Of a stretch of 16,174 nucleotides of DNA, positions 7,527 through 14,891 are shown piece by piece (positions within the stretch are counted from its first letter, which is position 1; the number at the start of each line of letters is the position of its first letter). The notes below the pieces were generated by a model. The model did not search any database and was not told where the DNA came from. It saw only the letters and a list, made by a program, of their open reading frames with translations. The stretch spans positions 1-16,174 of the forward strand of contig JBDNFP010000259.1 in the NCBI GenBank assembly GCA_041689775.1, given 5' to 3'. The position numbers were made by a program, and so were the translations under genes. Origin of the DNA: JBDNFP01 sp041689775 (GTDB taxonomy: Bacteria; Bacteroidota; Bacteroidia; Cytophagales; Spirosomataceae).

Positions 7527-7570
7527 ATTAAAACGCCCCTTCTGGATTTCTCCGGGAGGGGCGTTTTAAT
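7527..7570. terminator. Strong bidirectional terminator between lpd and the lipoprotein gene
   Basis: A perfect 14-base stem joins ATTAAAACGCCCCT (7527-7540) to AGGGGCGTTTTAAT (7557-7570). An inner six-pair stem, including two G-U pairs, closes on a TTTC loop. A/T arms flank the GC core on both sides, so it can end both lpd and the convergent lipoprotein gene. Confidence 0.88.
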
Positions 7571-7642
7571 ATTCATTCCTAATTTCCGGTTTCTAACAAA
7601 CATGAGACACCAGGTTGTGATTTGAGCATTCTTCCTAAAAAA

Positions 7643-7933
7643 CTACTTTGTTGCGGTTACCAGGTTTTTTTCTAGATCTGCTTTTTTGAGTTGGGATACT
7701 TTCTTTGTTGTACAAGGCTTATAAATTGCTCCCGTTGCAAAATCAACGATTGCCGAAGGAGCAAATAGCAAAATATCAGCGATAAGTGCACCTACTCGAA
7801 CCTCGCGTTGGGGTTGACCCGCCATAGGTTTAGTTTTTTGGCACTCAGAAACTTTTCCACCAAAAAGAGTGGCGCAGCTGCTCATCGACATACACAGACC
7901 AATTATCAGGGCTGATAAGGCTAGTTTTTTCAT
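7643..7933 (-). CDS. Small predicted lipoprotein of unknown function
   Basis: The 96-residue product starts with a classic lipoprotein signal: Lys2-Lys3, a hydrophobic stretch, and a lipobox ending at Cys20 (SMSSCATLFGG). The mature part has a second hydrophobic stretch, ALIADILLFAPSAIVDF (about 49-65), followed by ATGAIYKPC. This gives a membrane-anchored protein with a possible membrane-associated loop. The SSCATLFGG start followed by TGAIYKP recalls small bacterial lipoproteins without assigned function. No enzymatic motif is visible. It starts at the ATG at 7933; a purine run AGGAGA lies about 45 bases upstream, too far to act as a ribosome site. It is transcribed alone, and the 207-base gap upstream (7934-8140) holds no other convincing gene. 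Confidence 0.75.
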   Translation of the reverse strand: MKKLALSALIIGLCMSMSSCATLFGGKVSECQKTKPMAGQPQREVRVGALIADILLFAPSAIVDFATGAIYKPCTTKKVSQLKKADLEKNLVTATK

Positions 7934-8104
7934 TAGGAAATACTTTTGCGTAAATAATTAGATGGTATAAATCTCCTGTGAATGTAGACATAATATGTCG
8001 CAACATTTGCTTGCGTAGTAAGATTTTTTGTGACCGGTTCTGACATGAATTACTGAACAAGATGTATCCTGATAGAGGATCATTTTCTAACGGTCATTTT
8101 TCAA

Positions 8105-8134
8105 TCAGAAAAGGCGGAGTCCGTGATTTTCTGA
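8105..8134 (-). terminator. Possible terminator after the redoxin-like gene
   Basis: TCAGAAAA (8105-8112) pairs perfectly with TTTTCTGA (8127-8134), with a small CGG/CCG stem inside. It starts six bases beyond the redoxin-like stop on the minus strand. No T-tract follows beyond the T residues in the stem. Confidence 0.45.
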
Positions 8135-8140
8135 CGGAAC

Positions 8141-8872
8141 CTACTTCACCAAAAAGTTTTCCAATCCTAACGGAGCATTCTGTTCGATGATAGCCAGTAG
8201 ATTACCGTCGGGCCCGACGAGTAAGTAAGAGCCTATGGGCATTCCGTACTGTTTCGTAAACTCGTAAGAGCTAGGTACAGGCACCAGGCCAAGGGAGTAG
8301 GTGGCCATCGCGTTGATACATTCTTCTTTACTATCGGGAGTCGTACCCAGTGATACTAGTTGAATACCTTTTGCCTGGGCTTTTCCAACTAGTTTTACAA
8401 GGTCTTTGGTTTGATTATCGGAGAAAAAGGGCTTTCTGAATCTAAGCCAGAAACTCAATATAACATAGCTTCCTTTGAGGTCATCTGAACGGTAGAGTTT
8501 GCCATCAGTTCCTTCCATTACGAATGGGGGGAGTGGCTGGCCTACGGTTGGTTTGCCGAAATCATTGTTTTCGTATAATATCCGGCCTTCGGCAATTTCT
8601 TTCTTTGTGCGCTTACGCAGAACGTAAGAGCCCGGTTTGCCAAATTCGTTGATTTGAGGGACCAAATGATACAGCTGGGGGCTTTCCCGAGTTAAACGGA
8701 CATAGTCAGCCATCGTAATACGTTGGCCGGTTTCCTTGTTGTAGATCAGGGTATTTTCATCCATCTGATATTCGGAAGAGATACCCACAGATTTTACCGA
8801 AACGCCTTGACAGAAGCCACTTTGGGCTAAAAAAATCAGGAATACGAAAGTAAAGGAGAAGCGAAGATGCAT
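8141..8872 (-). CDS. Exported redoxin/TlpA-like protein lacking active-site cysteines
   Basis: The 243-residue product begins at the ATG at 8872; an upstream in-frame TTG at 8884 is less likely. It starts with a signal peptide (LRFSFTFVFLIFLAQSGFCQ) and is predicted to be periplasmic. The second half has an AhpC/TSA-redoxin fold: PPFVMEGTDG, VILSFW, then a late YLLVGPDGNLL strand-turn. In active TlpA-like proteins FW is followed by xxxCxPC. Here the aligned stretch is FWLRFRKPF, so both cysteines are replaced (Arg and Phe) while the Pro is kept. Thiol-disulfide exchange by that site is therefore not possible. It may be a binding protein or a degenerating copy. It lies 41 bases after the frameshifted HAAS-like gene, probably in the same transcript. 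Confidence 0.75.
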   Translation of the reverse strand: MHLRFSFTFVFLIFLAQSGFCQGVSVKSVGISSEYQMDENTLIYNKETGQRITMADYVRLTRESPQLYHLVPQINEFGKPGSYVLRKRTKKEIAEGRILYENNDFGKPTVGQPLPPFVMEGTDGKLYRSDDLKGSYVILSFWLRFRKPFFSDNQTKDLVKLVGKAQAKGIQLVSLGTTPDSKEECINAMATYSLGLVPVPSSYEFTKQYGMPIGSYLLVGPDGNLLAIIEQNAPLGLENFLVK

Positions 8873-8913
8873 AAAGTTATTCAATGGGAAGGGTAAGTTG
8901 GGTTATACAGCTT

Positions 8914-9553
8914 CTAAAAGCCAGTGACGGGAGCGTGGTCCCGAAAGGCAAGACAGAAGTCTGCGGAGGTATAGAGTACCAGCGCACCGATTGTAAACAA
9001 TAAACCAAAGGGTTGGTCATGGGATAGAAAACTACTTGGGACAAACAGAGAAGGTGCCATAAAGCCACCGTATTGCATGAGTAAATTAGCCCTTAACGAG
9101 ACAGGATGATCTTCTACCCCCTTTTGCAAGGCTATAATTCCAACGCCGGGCCGGTAAGTAAAGCATCGATAAGAATATAGCCCAGGTGCCCATACTTACC
9201 CACATAAAATGAGCTTCTGCAAAGAAAAACCGAAGGATCAAGCCTGGTGCAACTGGAATTACCCACCTGAATGATTGAAGATAAACTGCGCTATATGCTT
9301 TGCACGACTGCCATACCTGTTTCTCGGTAGTGCGTATGTAGGCAGCTTCAATGTTTGCTAATCCTGCCATTCCGCCCATCTCTTCGGGTGCCTGCTGCTG
9401 CCCCTGCGTGAAGGAAAGCCCGTCTGACATGCGGGATTCAATTGCCTGTACGAGATGATCAAAAAGTTCGTCATGCACTTCCTCATAGGCACCGACTCCT
9501 GAGGTGTCAATCAGGCTGCGTATGTTTTTATGTTGGTCGTGGGCAAGGGGCAT
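8914..9553 (-). pseudogene. HAAS-like domain membrane protein, apparent +1 frameshift
   Basis: The ATG at 9553 opens 155 codons. The first about 80 residues are soluble and resemble the helical HAAS-like/permease-prefix domain of Bacteroidota (VHDELFDHLVQAIESRMSDG, then EEMGGMAGLANIEAAY), followed by membrane segments. At about 9117-9121, a run of five C on the plus strand, the frame falls into a short unlikely tail (GRRSSCLVKG). The neighbouring frame continues convincingly as VEDHPVSLRANLLMQYGGF and two further hydrophobic helices to a stop at 8914. Skipping one G joins them into a protein of about 212 residues. It could be a mutated gene, a sequence error or recoding; mutation or error is more likely. 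Its ATG lies three bases after the preceding gene's stop. Confidence 0.62.
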
Positions 9554-9556
9554 AGT

Positions 9557-9794
9557 TTAGTAGTATTCAGGATAGAGTTCACGATTTAAAAACCGAAAAA
9601 TAGCCAGATAGGAGAGGCTTCCCCCTACAGAAAGAATCAGCGTCAAAACCTGCGGGAAGATAGATATGGTGAGGACTTCGAGTAATGCAGTGCCGGACGA
9701 CAAAGAGGAAGCACAAATATAAGCTGAACACAAAGGAAAACCAATGACGGGCTTGTGGCTTGAATGTTCCGAGTTCAAATTTATTACTTATCAT
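9557..9794 (-). pseudogene. Small two-helix membrane protein, apparent +1 frameshift
   Basis: The ATG at 9794 (MISNKFELGTFKPQARHW) begins a reading frame that turns implausible after SLYLCFLF near base 9701. The +1 frame from there reads SSGTALLEVLTISIFPQVL and ends FRFLNRELYPEYY with a TAA at 9559-9557. Removing one base gives a 78-residue protein with two hydrophobic helices. The start codon overlaps the stop of the preceding gene (ATGATAAGTAA), and the stop is three bases before the next ATG. This tight coupling supports the joined reading. The family is unknown to me. Confidence 0.55.
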
Positions 9795-10177
9795 AAATAT
9801 TAAGGAGTGTAAGAAGTCCACCTCCTATGCCACCACTAATCATACCTTCCAGGTAATCTGTTTCGCCCCAACGCCTCATTCGGAAGTTGAAATAAAAGAT
9901 AATAACCGCCGATACCTACAAAGAGCGATTTAGTGAGGTGCTTTATCCAATTAATACTCTCAAAAGTGCTTGAAAAGATCGTTGCCGAATCGCTATCGTT
10001 CACGAAAAGGCTTTTTACGAAGGGATAAAAATCACCCAAGAGCAAACTTACCATAAGATAAACAAGGCAAATCTGAAAGCCGTAACGTACGTAATAAGAG
10101 TTGTCTTTCATGCGTGAAAGGGGGTCGTTGATTGATGCTTCAAATATAAAAGCCCAACGATATCTCGCCAAGCTCAT
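9784..10177 (-). pseudogene. Small membrane protein, apparent +1 frameshift
   Basis: A frame open from the ATG at 10177 (a second in-frame ATG is at 10111) encodes hydrophobic helices (FQICLVYLMVSLLLGDFYPF) and then SINWIKHLTKSLFV. It degrades after base 9917. The +1 frame continues as VSAVIIFYFNFRMRRWGETD, LEGMISGGIGGGLLTLLNIYDK, to a TAA at 9786-9784. Skipping one G in GTAGGTA (9915-9919) joins the two into about 130 residues (108 from the second ATG). A stop (TAG) in the second frame just upstream rules out an independent longer reading. I do not recognise the family. It lies in the same orientation downstream of the truncated HEPN gene. Confidence 0.55.
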
Positions 10178-10229
10178 GGCGTATACGGCCCTAACCTTGT
10201 GACGAAATGCGGGAAGTTTGGGATTTGGG

Positions 10230-10352
10230 CTACTGAGAGGAATCCGTGGCGAGTTGCCCGATGTAGGAGTTTATCAGGATGGCTTCGGCGTCTTCGATAG
10301 TATCCTCGGCTTTGTCAAGAAGTAATTGGCCCCCGTACAGAAGATCATTCAT
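10230..10352 (-). pseudogene. Truncated HEPN-domain protein (toxin partner of MNT)
   Basis: The ATG at 10352 overlaps the nucleotidyltransferase stop by four bases (ATGA), the usual MNT/HEPN arrangement. Only 40 residues are encoded before a TAG at 10232-10230. The start LLYGGQLLLDKAEDTIEDAE matches the first helix of HEPN proteins (LLxKAExxLxxAE). The rest, including the RNase motif Rx4-6H, is absent, and no other frame downstream resumes it, so it is a deletion remnant rather than a simple frameshift. About 50 bases separate it from the next membrane-protein gene. Confidence 0.62.
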
Positions 10353-10672
10353 AATGGAATACCTTCTGTCTTGATGAAACGGTGGATTGAAAGACGGGAT
10401 TCGGATAGTCTTTGCTGAGAAAGCGGCAAAAAAGAAATGTACTGATCGTACTTCATGTTTAAATTGACGCTAATTGGTGAAATCTTGAAAATTTCTTGGC
10501 CTGGCGTAGTTTCAATTTCCTTCAAAACCACCGCAAAGTCGATGTCCGATTCCTCGTGGTAGTCGCAGCGAGCGTGGGAGCCGAACAGAATGAGCGCGGC
10601 GAGATTGTCGTCGTACAGTTTTTGCAGTTCAGCTTTAAATCCGACGGCTATTTGTATGACAATGGGTAGCAC
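10349..10672 (-). CDS. MNT-type minimal nucleotidyltransferase (HEPN/MNT module)
   Basis: The 107-residue protein carries the polymerase-beta nucleotidyltransferase signature GSHARCDYHEESDID: Gly31-Ser32 with the metal ligands Asp43 and Asp45, and a probable third acid, Asp76, in KYDQYIS. The tail SIHRFIKTEGIPL is typical of MNT proteins paired with HEPN RNases. In such pairs the MNT protein acts as the antitoxin, by AMPylating or binding the HEPN toxin. The partner here is reduced to a remnant, so this is an orphan antitoxin-type gene. It begins with GTG at 10672. A promoter with both -33 and -7 elements lies directly upstream, giving a leader of roughly 13 bases. Confidence 0.85.
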   Translation of the reverse strand: MLPIVIQIAVGFKAELQKLYDDNLAALILFGSHARCDYHEESDIDFAVVLKEIETTPGQEIFKISPISVNLNMKYDQYISFLPLSQQRLSESRLSIHRFIKTEGIPL

Positions 10673-10691
10673 GGCGACTAGCTTTTCATAT

Positions 10692-10720
10692 CAAATTTAC
10701 AAAAAAATATCGCCAGCAAA
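10692..10720 (-). promoter_or_regulatory. Bacteroidota-type promoter for the MNT/HEPN block
   Basis: The minus strand carries TTTG (10720-10717), a 17-base spacer and TAAATTTG (10699-10692), matching TTTG-N17-TAnnTTTG. It is the best two-element promoter in the window and predicts a transcript start near 10685, just before the GTG at 10672. Confidence 0.6.
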
Positions 10721-10732
10721 TATCTTTCTTTC

Positions 10733-11728
10733 CTATTTTACCCGCTGACGCCTCTGCATTACTTCCCGGAACGTAGTCAGAATGATTCCTTCTTTTTCGA
10801 TGTAGGCTTTGAGTTTTGGATCAATCATCGCCAGCAGGTCGCCTTCGCGGGTTTGGGTAGAGCCTGATATAATCGGGAATACCTCCGTTGGGTCGGTGCA
10901 GTGCATAATCACCATCGTCAGACCGGGTTTCAGGCTTTGTAGCCCTTCGATATACTTCTGGGTTTTGAAGGCCTGTAGCTTTTCTTTGGTCGGCTCGGGG
11001 TTTTCGGGTAGTTTCCAGCCGTAGCTGACATTGTGGAGATCGTCGAGAACGGGTAGGCCCGCCGCCCAGAGTTGCTTTCCGATGGTCTGCGTCATGGCGT
11101 ACATTTCTGCCGACATTTTTTCGTCAACCTGAATGGCCGTATTATGACCACCCGGAAACATGACTGGAATTTTCTCTTGTATTCCCACCTTTACGTAGCG
11201 TTCCAGAAAGGTCGGGGTGGCAAATAGTGTACCCATGTGTGAGTCCATGTGGGTGGGCTCAAAGCCCATGGTACGGGCGCGCTCCAATTGGGCGCGGATT
11301 TCGATTTCTACCTCGTCGGGAGTGGCGTTTTTAACTACGGCAGCTACACTCGGCCACATGGCTCCTTCGGAGTCTACGAGCCCTTTCACGGTGGGTTTGC
11401 CGGCCAACGGTCCCCAGCGGTAGTCTTTCCACTCGGAAGTCATGGTCAGGTGAAGTCCGGCGTCGAGGTCAGGATTTTGTTTCAGGTAGTGCATAAAGCC
11501 CGGTACCCAGGCGCAGGGCATCATCACGCTGAGGGAGGTAGCCACGCCGTCGCGGATCGCTTTGATGGCCCCCTCATTAGAATCGTAGGACATCCCCACG
11601 TCGTCCACGTGCATGATGATCACCTTTTTGCCGGCCGGGAAGCCCAACTGCTCGGCGTAGGTTTTGGTTTGGGCGGAGGCACTAGAAATCATGACCAGCG
11701 ATAGGAGCGACAGAAGAACACGTTTCAT
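10733..11728 (-). CDS. Exported YdjC/ChbG-like carbohydrate deacetylase
   Basis: YdjC/ChbG proteins are metal-dependent deacetylases related to chitooligosaccharide deacetylase; the exact sugar here is unknown. The product is 331 residues from the ATG at 11728, chosen because it opens a clear signal peptide (MKRVLLSLLSLVMISSASAQ). The in-frame ATG at 11788 would bury that peptide behind 20 extra residues. The metal-site pattern is visible: IIMHVDDVGMS (Asp42-Asp43), AGLHLTM (about 90-96) and PTHMDSHMGT (His160, His164). A late HCTDP segment also fits. The protein should act in the periplasm or outer envelope, unlike the cytosolic E. coli ChbG. It precedes the MNT gene by 60 bases, but that gene has its own promoter. 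Confidence 0.87.
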   Translation of the reverse strand: MKRVLLSLLSLVMISSASAQTKTYAEQLGFPAGKKVIIMHVDDVGMSYDSNEGAIKAIRDGVATSLSVMMPCAWVPGFMHYLKQNPDLDAGLHLTMTSEWKDYRWGPLAGKPTVKGLVDSEGAMWPSVAAVVKNATPDEVEIEIRAQLERARTMGFEPTHMDSHMGTLFATPTFLERYVKVGIQEKIPVMFPGGHNTAIQVDEKMSAEMYAMTQTIGKQLWAAGLPVLDDLHNVSYGWKLPENPEPTKEKLQAFKTQKYIEGLQSLKPGLTMVIMHCTDPTEVFPIISGSTQTREGDLLAMIDPKLKAYIEKEGIILTTFREVMQRRQRVK

Positions 11729-11840
11729 AAAAGAGTGTTTGCTGAGAAAGGTACGTGTAACAAGGAAAAGGTACGAGGAAAGAATCATACTTTTATTTAA
11801 CTAGTACTTTTTTTGATCCGTATCAGGCTATCGGTAAACC

Positions 11841-13604
11841 TTACTTATTCTTCCTCAGCAAGAACCCTTTGTAAGAAAAAGTAGTACCACTTTTGGAAAT
11901 ATTGGTAAGTACCAGTCGGGCATTGGGGGCGTCGAAGGTGAGGGAAACCGGATCAACTTCGTAGGAGGAAGTGCCATATTGATCATGAAGTTGGATAAGT
12001 CGGGCACTGATATCCCAGGTAGCTACCTCGTTGGCACCCTTTACTACCGTTAATTGAGCTCCGTCTTGGGTTGACTTGATTTCCCAGTTATCGTATTCAA
12101 ATATTTGGTCTCCGTAGATGTCGACGGTGGACAACACATCAAAGCCTCCTATGTCGACCGAGAGCTCATTTTCGGAGGCACTCAGATAAAATGAAAGCGT
12201 TTCGTCGGCTGCGGTTACTGAAACACCCTCTTTCTGGACGACCTGTTGAATACGTTTCTCCATGGATTGAGCGAGTGCGAAGTCGTTATCGTTTGGCGGC
12301 AGCGTAGAAAAAAATGGGCATAAAAAACTCATCTCGCGGCGGTCGCGAAAAAACCGGACGCCCGAGATGAGTTGATCGAAATCTTCTTGGGAAACGATAC
12401 CATTACCAGCGATGGTACCACTAGCATCCAGTAGTTTATATTCCAGTAGCAATGCGCTGAACCGTTGAAGCTGGTCGCGCCGCGACACACTGAATATACT
12501 CCAAGGGCCCACTGCCATAAGCAAGCTGAACGCAAAAAGAGAAATTGGAATCCAGCGAATGTCCTCCCTTTTGCCCACGAGAAAGTACACAGAAATGCCC
12601 GCTAACCAAATGGCCAATGCGGCTACTAAGTAGCGGTTTTCGGTAATGCCGTAGTCATGAATACGGCGGTAGATGGCAATGAACAAAAGAAGAATCAACG
12701 GGAAAAGAGCGAGATAAAAGCGGTTTGTAAAGAGCCTGATCCACCGTTCTTCGGTACTTTCCCGGAGAGGATGCACGAGCAATAGTGCTAAAACACCTGC
12801 CACTGAAAACGCCATGACAAGGTAGGCTACGCCTCCTTCGGGTAGTTGCCATTGTACGAGAATCTTACCACTGTATACGTACAGAATCAGCAGGTATACT
12901 ACTACCAACGGTAGCAATACGTACTGAGTAAATACTTTTACTCCGCGCGGATAGGTTGTCTGTGCTTCGAAGGTATCGAGCCGCTCGGGTATACCATAAA
13001 GGAAGAAAAGAGGGTGCAGAAAAAGGAAAATGATGAAGAAAATATACATCTCCAATGAGCCCACGAGTGTTTGGGTGAAGGAACCAAACAAAAACCGGAC
13101 GGTTTCGACGGCAATGATGATCCCCACAAATAAAGTCCCGGCGTACAAGGTGGCGCTGAATAGCTGAACCAACAGCGTTTTGTTAAAATGCCAGAAGCCG
13201 TTGGTTTCGTAGTAGCCCACAAAAGGAGCAAACGAAACCAATAGGTGCGCGCAGACGAAAAACATACCGAACCGATAGTAATCGCTTTGAATCAGTTCGA
13301 AACCGATCGAAAAATAGTAAAGTACCAATAGAGCAAGTACTCCGGCCAACGCAGCTATTTTGATTGGGGTGGACCACTGCTGACGCTTAGTAGCTAGGTG
13401 GGTACTGATGAAAAGTGGAATGGCCAGGAGACAGGTTAATAGTAAGGGAACAGCCCAAACAATGGTTTTTACAGCGTTTGGTAGTTCAATCAGAACTATG
13501 ACGGTAGCCAGGTTTATTGCGGCTACCAGGATAACCATGGGAAAGCGCAGCACAACCTGCTGAATACCTGAAACTAGGTTTTTAAGGGAAGGAAGCTGGA
13601 TCAT
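11841..13604 (-). CDS. DUF4153-type multi-pass membrane protein
   Basis: The 587-residue protein has about a dozen hydrophobic helices in its first 385 residues and a soluble, strand-rich C-terminal domain of about 200 residues. Landmarks typical of DUF4153 proteins include LFTNRFYLALFPLILLLF, IYRRIHDYGITENRY and GPWSIFSVSRRDQLQR at the junction of the two parts. The biochemical role is unknown. It starts at the ATG at 13604 and ends 112 bases before the deacetylase start on the same strand, so the two may be co-transcribed. No exact -7 box was seen upstream; CTATTTTAG near 13650 is only an approximate match. Confidence 0.82.
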   Translation of the reverse strand: MIQLPSLKNLVSGIQQVVLRFPMVILVAAINLATVIVLIELPNAVKTIVWAVPLLLTCLLAIPLFISTHLATKRQQWSTPIKIAALAGVLALLVLYYFSIGFELIQSDYYRFGMFFVCAHLLVSFAPFVGYYETNGFWHFNKTLLVQLFSATLYAGTLFVGIIIAVETVRFLFGSFTQTLVGSLEMYIFFIIFLFLHPLFFLYGIPERLDTFEAQTTYPRGVKVFTQYVLLPLVVVYLLILYVYSGKILVQWQLPEGGVAYLVMAFSVAGVLALLLVHPLRESTEERWIRLFTNRFYLALFPLILLLFIAIYRRIHDYGITENRYLVAALAIWLAGISVYFLVGKREDIRWIPISLFAFSLLMAVGPWSIFSVSRRDQLQRFSALLLEYKLLDASGTIAGNGIVSQEDFDQLISGVRFFRDRREMSFLCPFFSTLPPNDNDFALAQSMEKRIQQVVQKEGVSVTAADETLSFYLSASENELSVDIGGFDVLSTVDIYGDQIFEYDNWEIKSTQDGAQLTVVKGANEVATWDISARLIQLHDQYGTSSYEVDPVSLTFDAPNARLVLTNISKSGTTFSYKGFLLRKNK

Positions 13605-13795
13605 AGGGTGGATGAATGGGTATAATTAGCGGCTAAATATTTGGGGCACTAAAATAGAAAAATATATCTGAGTGCAGGCAGGATTGGTTCATTACAATTT
13701 TTTAGATGTGGATAAACGCATGATCGACAGGGTAATGCCGGGTTTTATCGGATTAGCATATACGGTAGAGCACTTTATTCTGAGCAATAGTGGAG

Positions 13796-13803
13796 TACTT
13801 TTG
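13796..13803 (+). promoter_or_regulatory. -7 box TACTTTTG for the exported barrel-like protein gene
   Basis: This exact TAnnTTTG match has TTTA (13774-13777) 18 bases upstream as an approximate -33 element. It predicts a start near 13810 and a leader of about 30 bases to the ATG at 13842. The rest of the 13605-13841 gap holds only a doubtful 41-codon frame. Confidence 0.5.
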
Positions 13804-13841
13804 TCGTTGATTGGCTACGAAATTGGACTAATCTCCCCCAG

Positions 13842-14831
13842 ATGAACATAATCCCCGGGCGTATTTACGCTTTCCTATTTTTGGTAGTAATCACATCAAC
13901 CGCCCAGGCTCAGCAAATCGGTCTTAGTCGGCTATTTTACCCCAATGTAACGTTGCGTGCCGACTACGTAGTACCTACCAACTCAGCCACGTCGCAGGAT
14001 TTTGGCATGACCCGTACCAGCGTTTTGGGTATTATTCCCATTCAGAGTGAAGTACAGGCGGGTTTTAGCTTCAAAAAGAAGTTGGATCTGCGGGCGACGC
14101 ATACGGTGATGATTGGACAGTACTCTCAGATTCAGCCGACCATTGAGGGTACTAACTTCCCGGATAATGGCTATAAAACTATTTCGGTAGGTGTGATCCG
14201 GTTGCAGGCAAGTTTACGGGATAAGCTATGGGTATACGGAGGAGGAATCGGCGTAACGGAGTCAAACGAAACGTTCTTTACTCCCCAGCCTTTTTTGTGG
14301 GGAGGAGCCGCCAGGATGCGGATCATTGGACTGAAAAGTCAGATTGTGTATGGTTCGATTTTGGCTTATAACCAGAAACTACGGGTAGTGCCCGTATTCG
14401 GGATCAACCAGCGGCTTAGTAAAGAGTGGCGGGTTACGGCTTTGCTTCCCTTCATGGTGGATGTAAACTACCACCCAACCAAGTGGTTTAGCATGGATAT
14501 GCTGGCCGGAGTAAATGGGTACAGCGGAGGTTTTCAGGTACAAACCGTGGAAGAAAAGTTTTTGCGTCGCCAGAACTACCGACAGGTAAAATTAGGGGTA
14601 GCGGCGAACGTACATCTTCTGACGATATTCAATATTTCGGCTGAGGCTGGCTTGGCCGGGGCAAGACAGCTCCGTACGTTTAATAGCGCCAGAGAAAACC
14701 TAACCTCATTGAGCCCTCCTTTAACCCCATATATTGGAGTGAGCGTAAGATACCTGACGTCTCGCTCCAAATTTTCATCCAAGTTTATGGGCAAGCTAGG
14801 GCTTGGTGAAAAAGGAGTGGTGAACTGGTAA
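13842..14831 (+). CDS. Exported protein, probable outer-membrane beta-barrel
   Basis: The 329-residue product has a signal peptide with a likely cleavage after Ala23 (ITSTAQA before QQIG). The mature part is built of alternating short strands rich in Gly and aromatics, such as LRADYVVPT, WVYGGGIGV, LWGGAARMRI, VKLGVAANVHL and YIGVSVRYL. This is the pattern of an outer-membrane beta-barrel. It may belong to the DUF6268-type barrel group of Bacteroidota, but I am unsure of that assignment. No TonB box, plug or peptidase motif is seen, and no ligand can be suggested. It is a lone plus-strand gene between minus-strand genes, with its own -7 box and a hairpin directly after the stop. Confidence 0.75.
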   Translation: MNIIPGRIYAFLFLVVITSTAQAQQIGLSRLFYPNVTLRADYVVPTNSATSQDFGMTRTSVLGIIPIQSEVQAGFSFKKKLDLRATHTVMIGQYSQIQPTIEGTNFPDNGYKTISVGVIRLQASLRDKLWVYGGGIGVTESNETFFTPQPFLWGGAARMRIIGLKSQIVYGSILAYNQKLRVVPVFGINQRLSKEWRVTALLPFMVDVNYHPTKWFSMDMLAGVNGYSGGFQVQTVEEKFLRRQNYRQVKLGVAANVHLLTIFNISAEAGLAGARQLRTFNSARENLTSLSPPLTPYIGVSVRYLTSRSKFSSKFMGKLGLGEKGVVNW

Positions 14832-14837
14832 TAAACA

Positions 14838-14869
14838 AGCCCATGGCTGAAAACTTTCAACCATGGGCT
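14838..14869. terminator. Bidirectional hairpin between the barrel-like and rhodanese genes
   Basis: AGCCCATGG (14838-14846) pairs perfectly with CCATGGGCT (14861-14869), with a short TGAA/TTCA stem inside. It lies six bases after the barrel-like gene stop and just beyond the convergent rhodanese stop. The T-tract is poor. Confidence 0.65.
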
Positions 14870-14891
14870 CAATTGTTAATGTCGCACTTGA

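Noticed and set aside
7845..8060. A 71-codon frame overlapping the start of the small lipoprotein gene
   Set aside because: It overlaps the lipoprotein coding start in another frame and has no signal, domain or coding pattern; the lipoprotein has a clear lipobox.
9117..9919. Programmed +1 frameshifting as the explanation for the three broken membrane genes
   Set aside because: The three sites (GGGGG run, GTAGGTA, TTTGTCGTCC) share no common slippery motif, stop codon or upstream purine stimulator, so a shared recoding signal is not supported. It is kept only as a remote possibility.
13720..13845. A 41-codon plus-strand frame (MIDRVMPGFIGLAYTVEHFI...) whose TGA overlaps the ATG of the barrel-like gene
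   Set aside because: The ATGA overlap is tempting, but the frame is short, has no recognisable domain or ribosome site, and contains the predicted promoter of the next gene. It is more likely chance.
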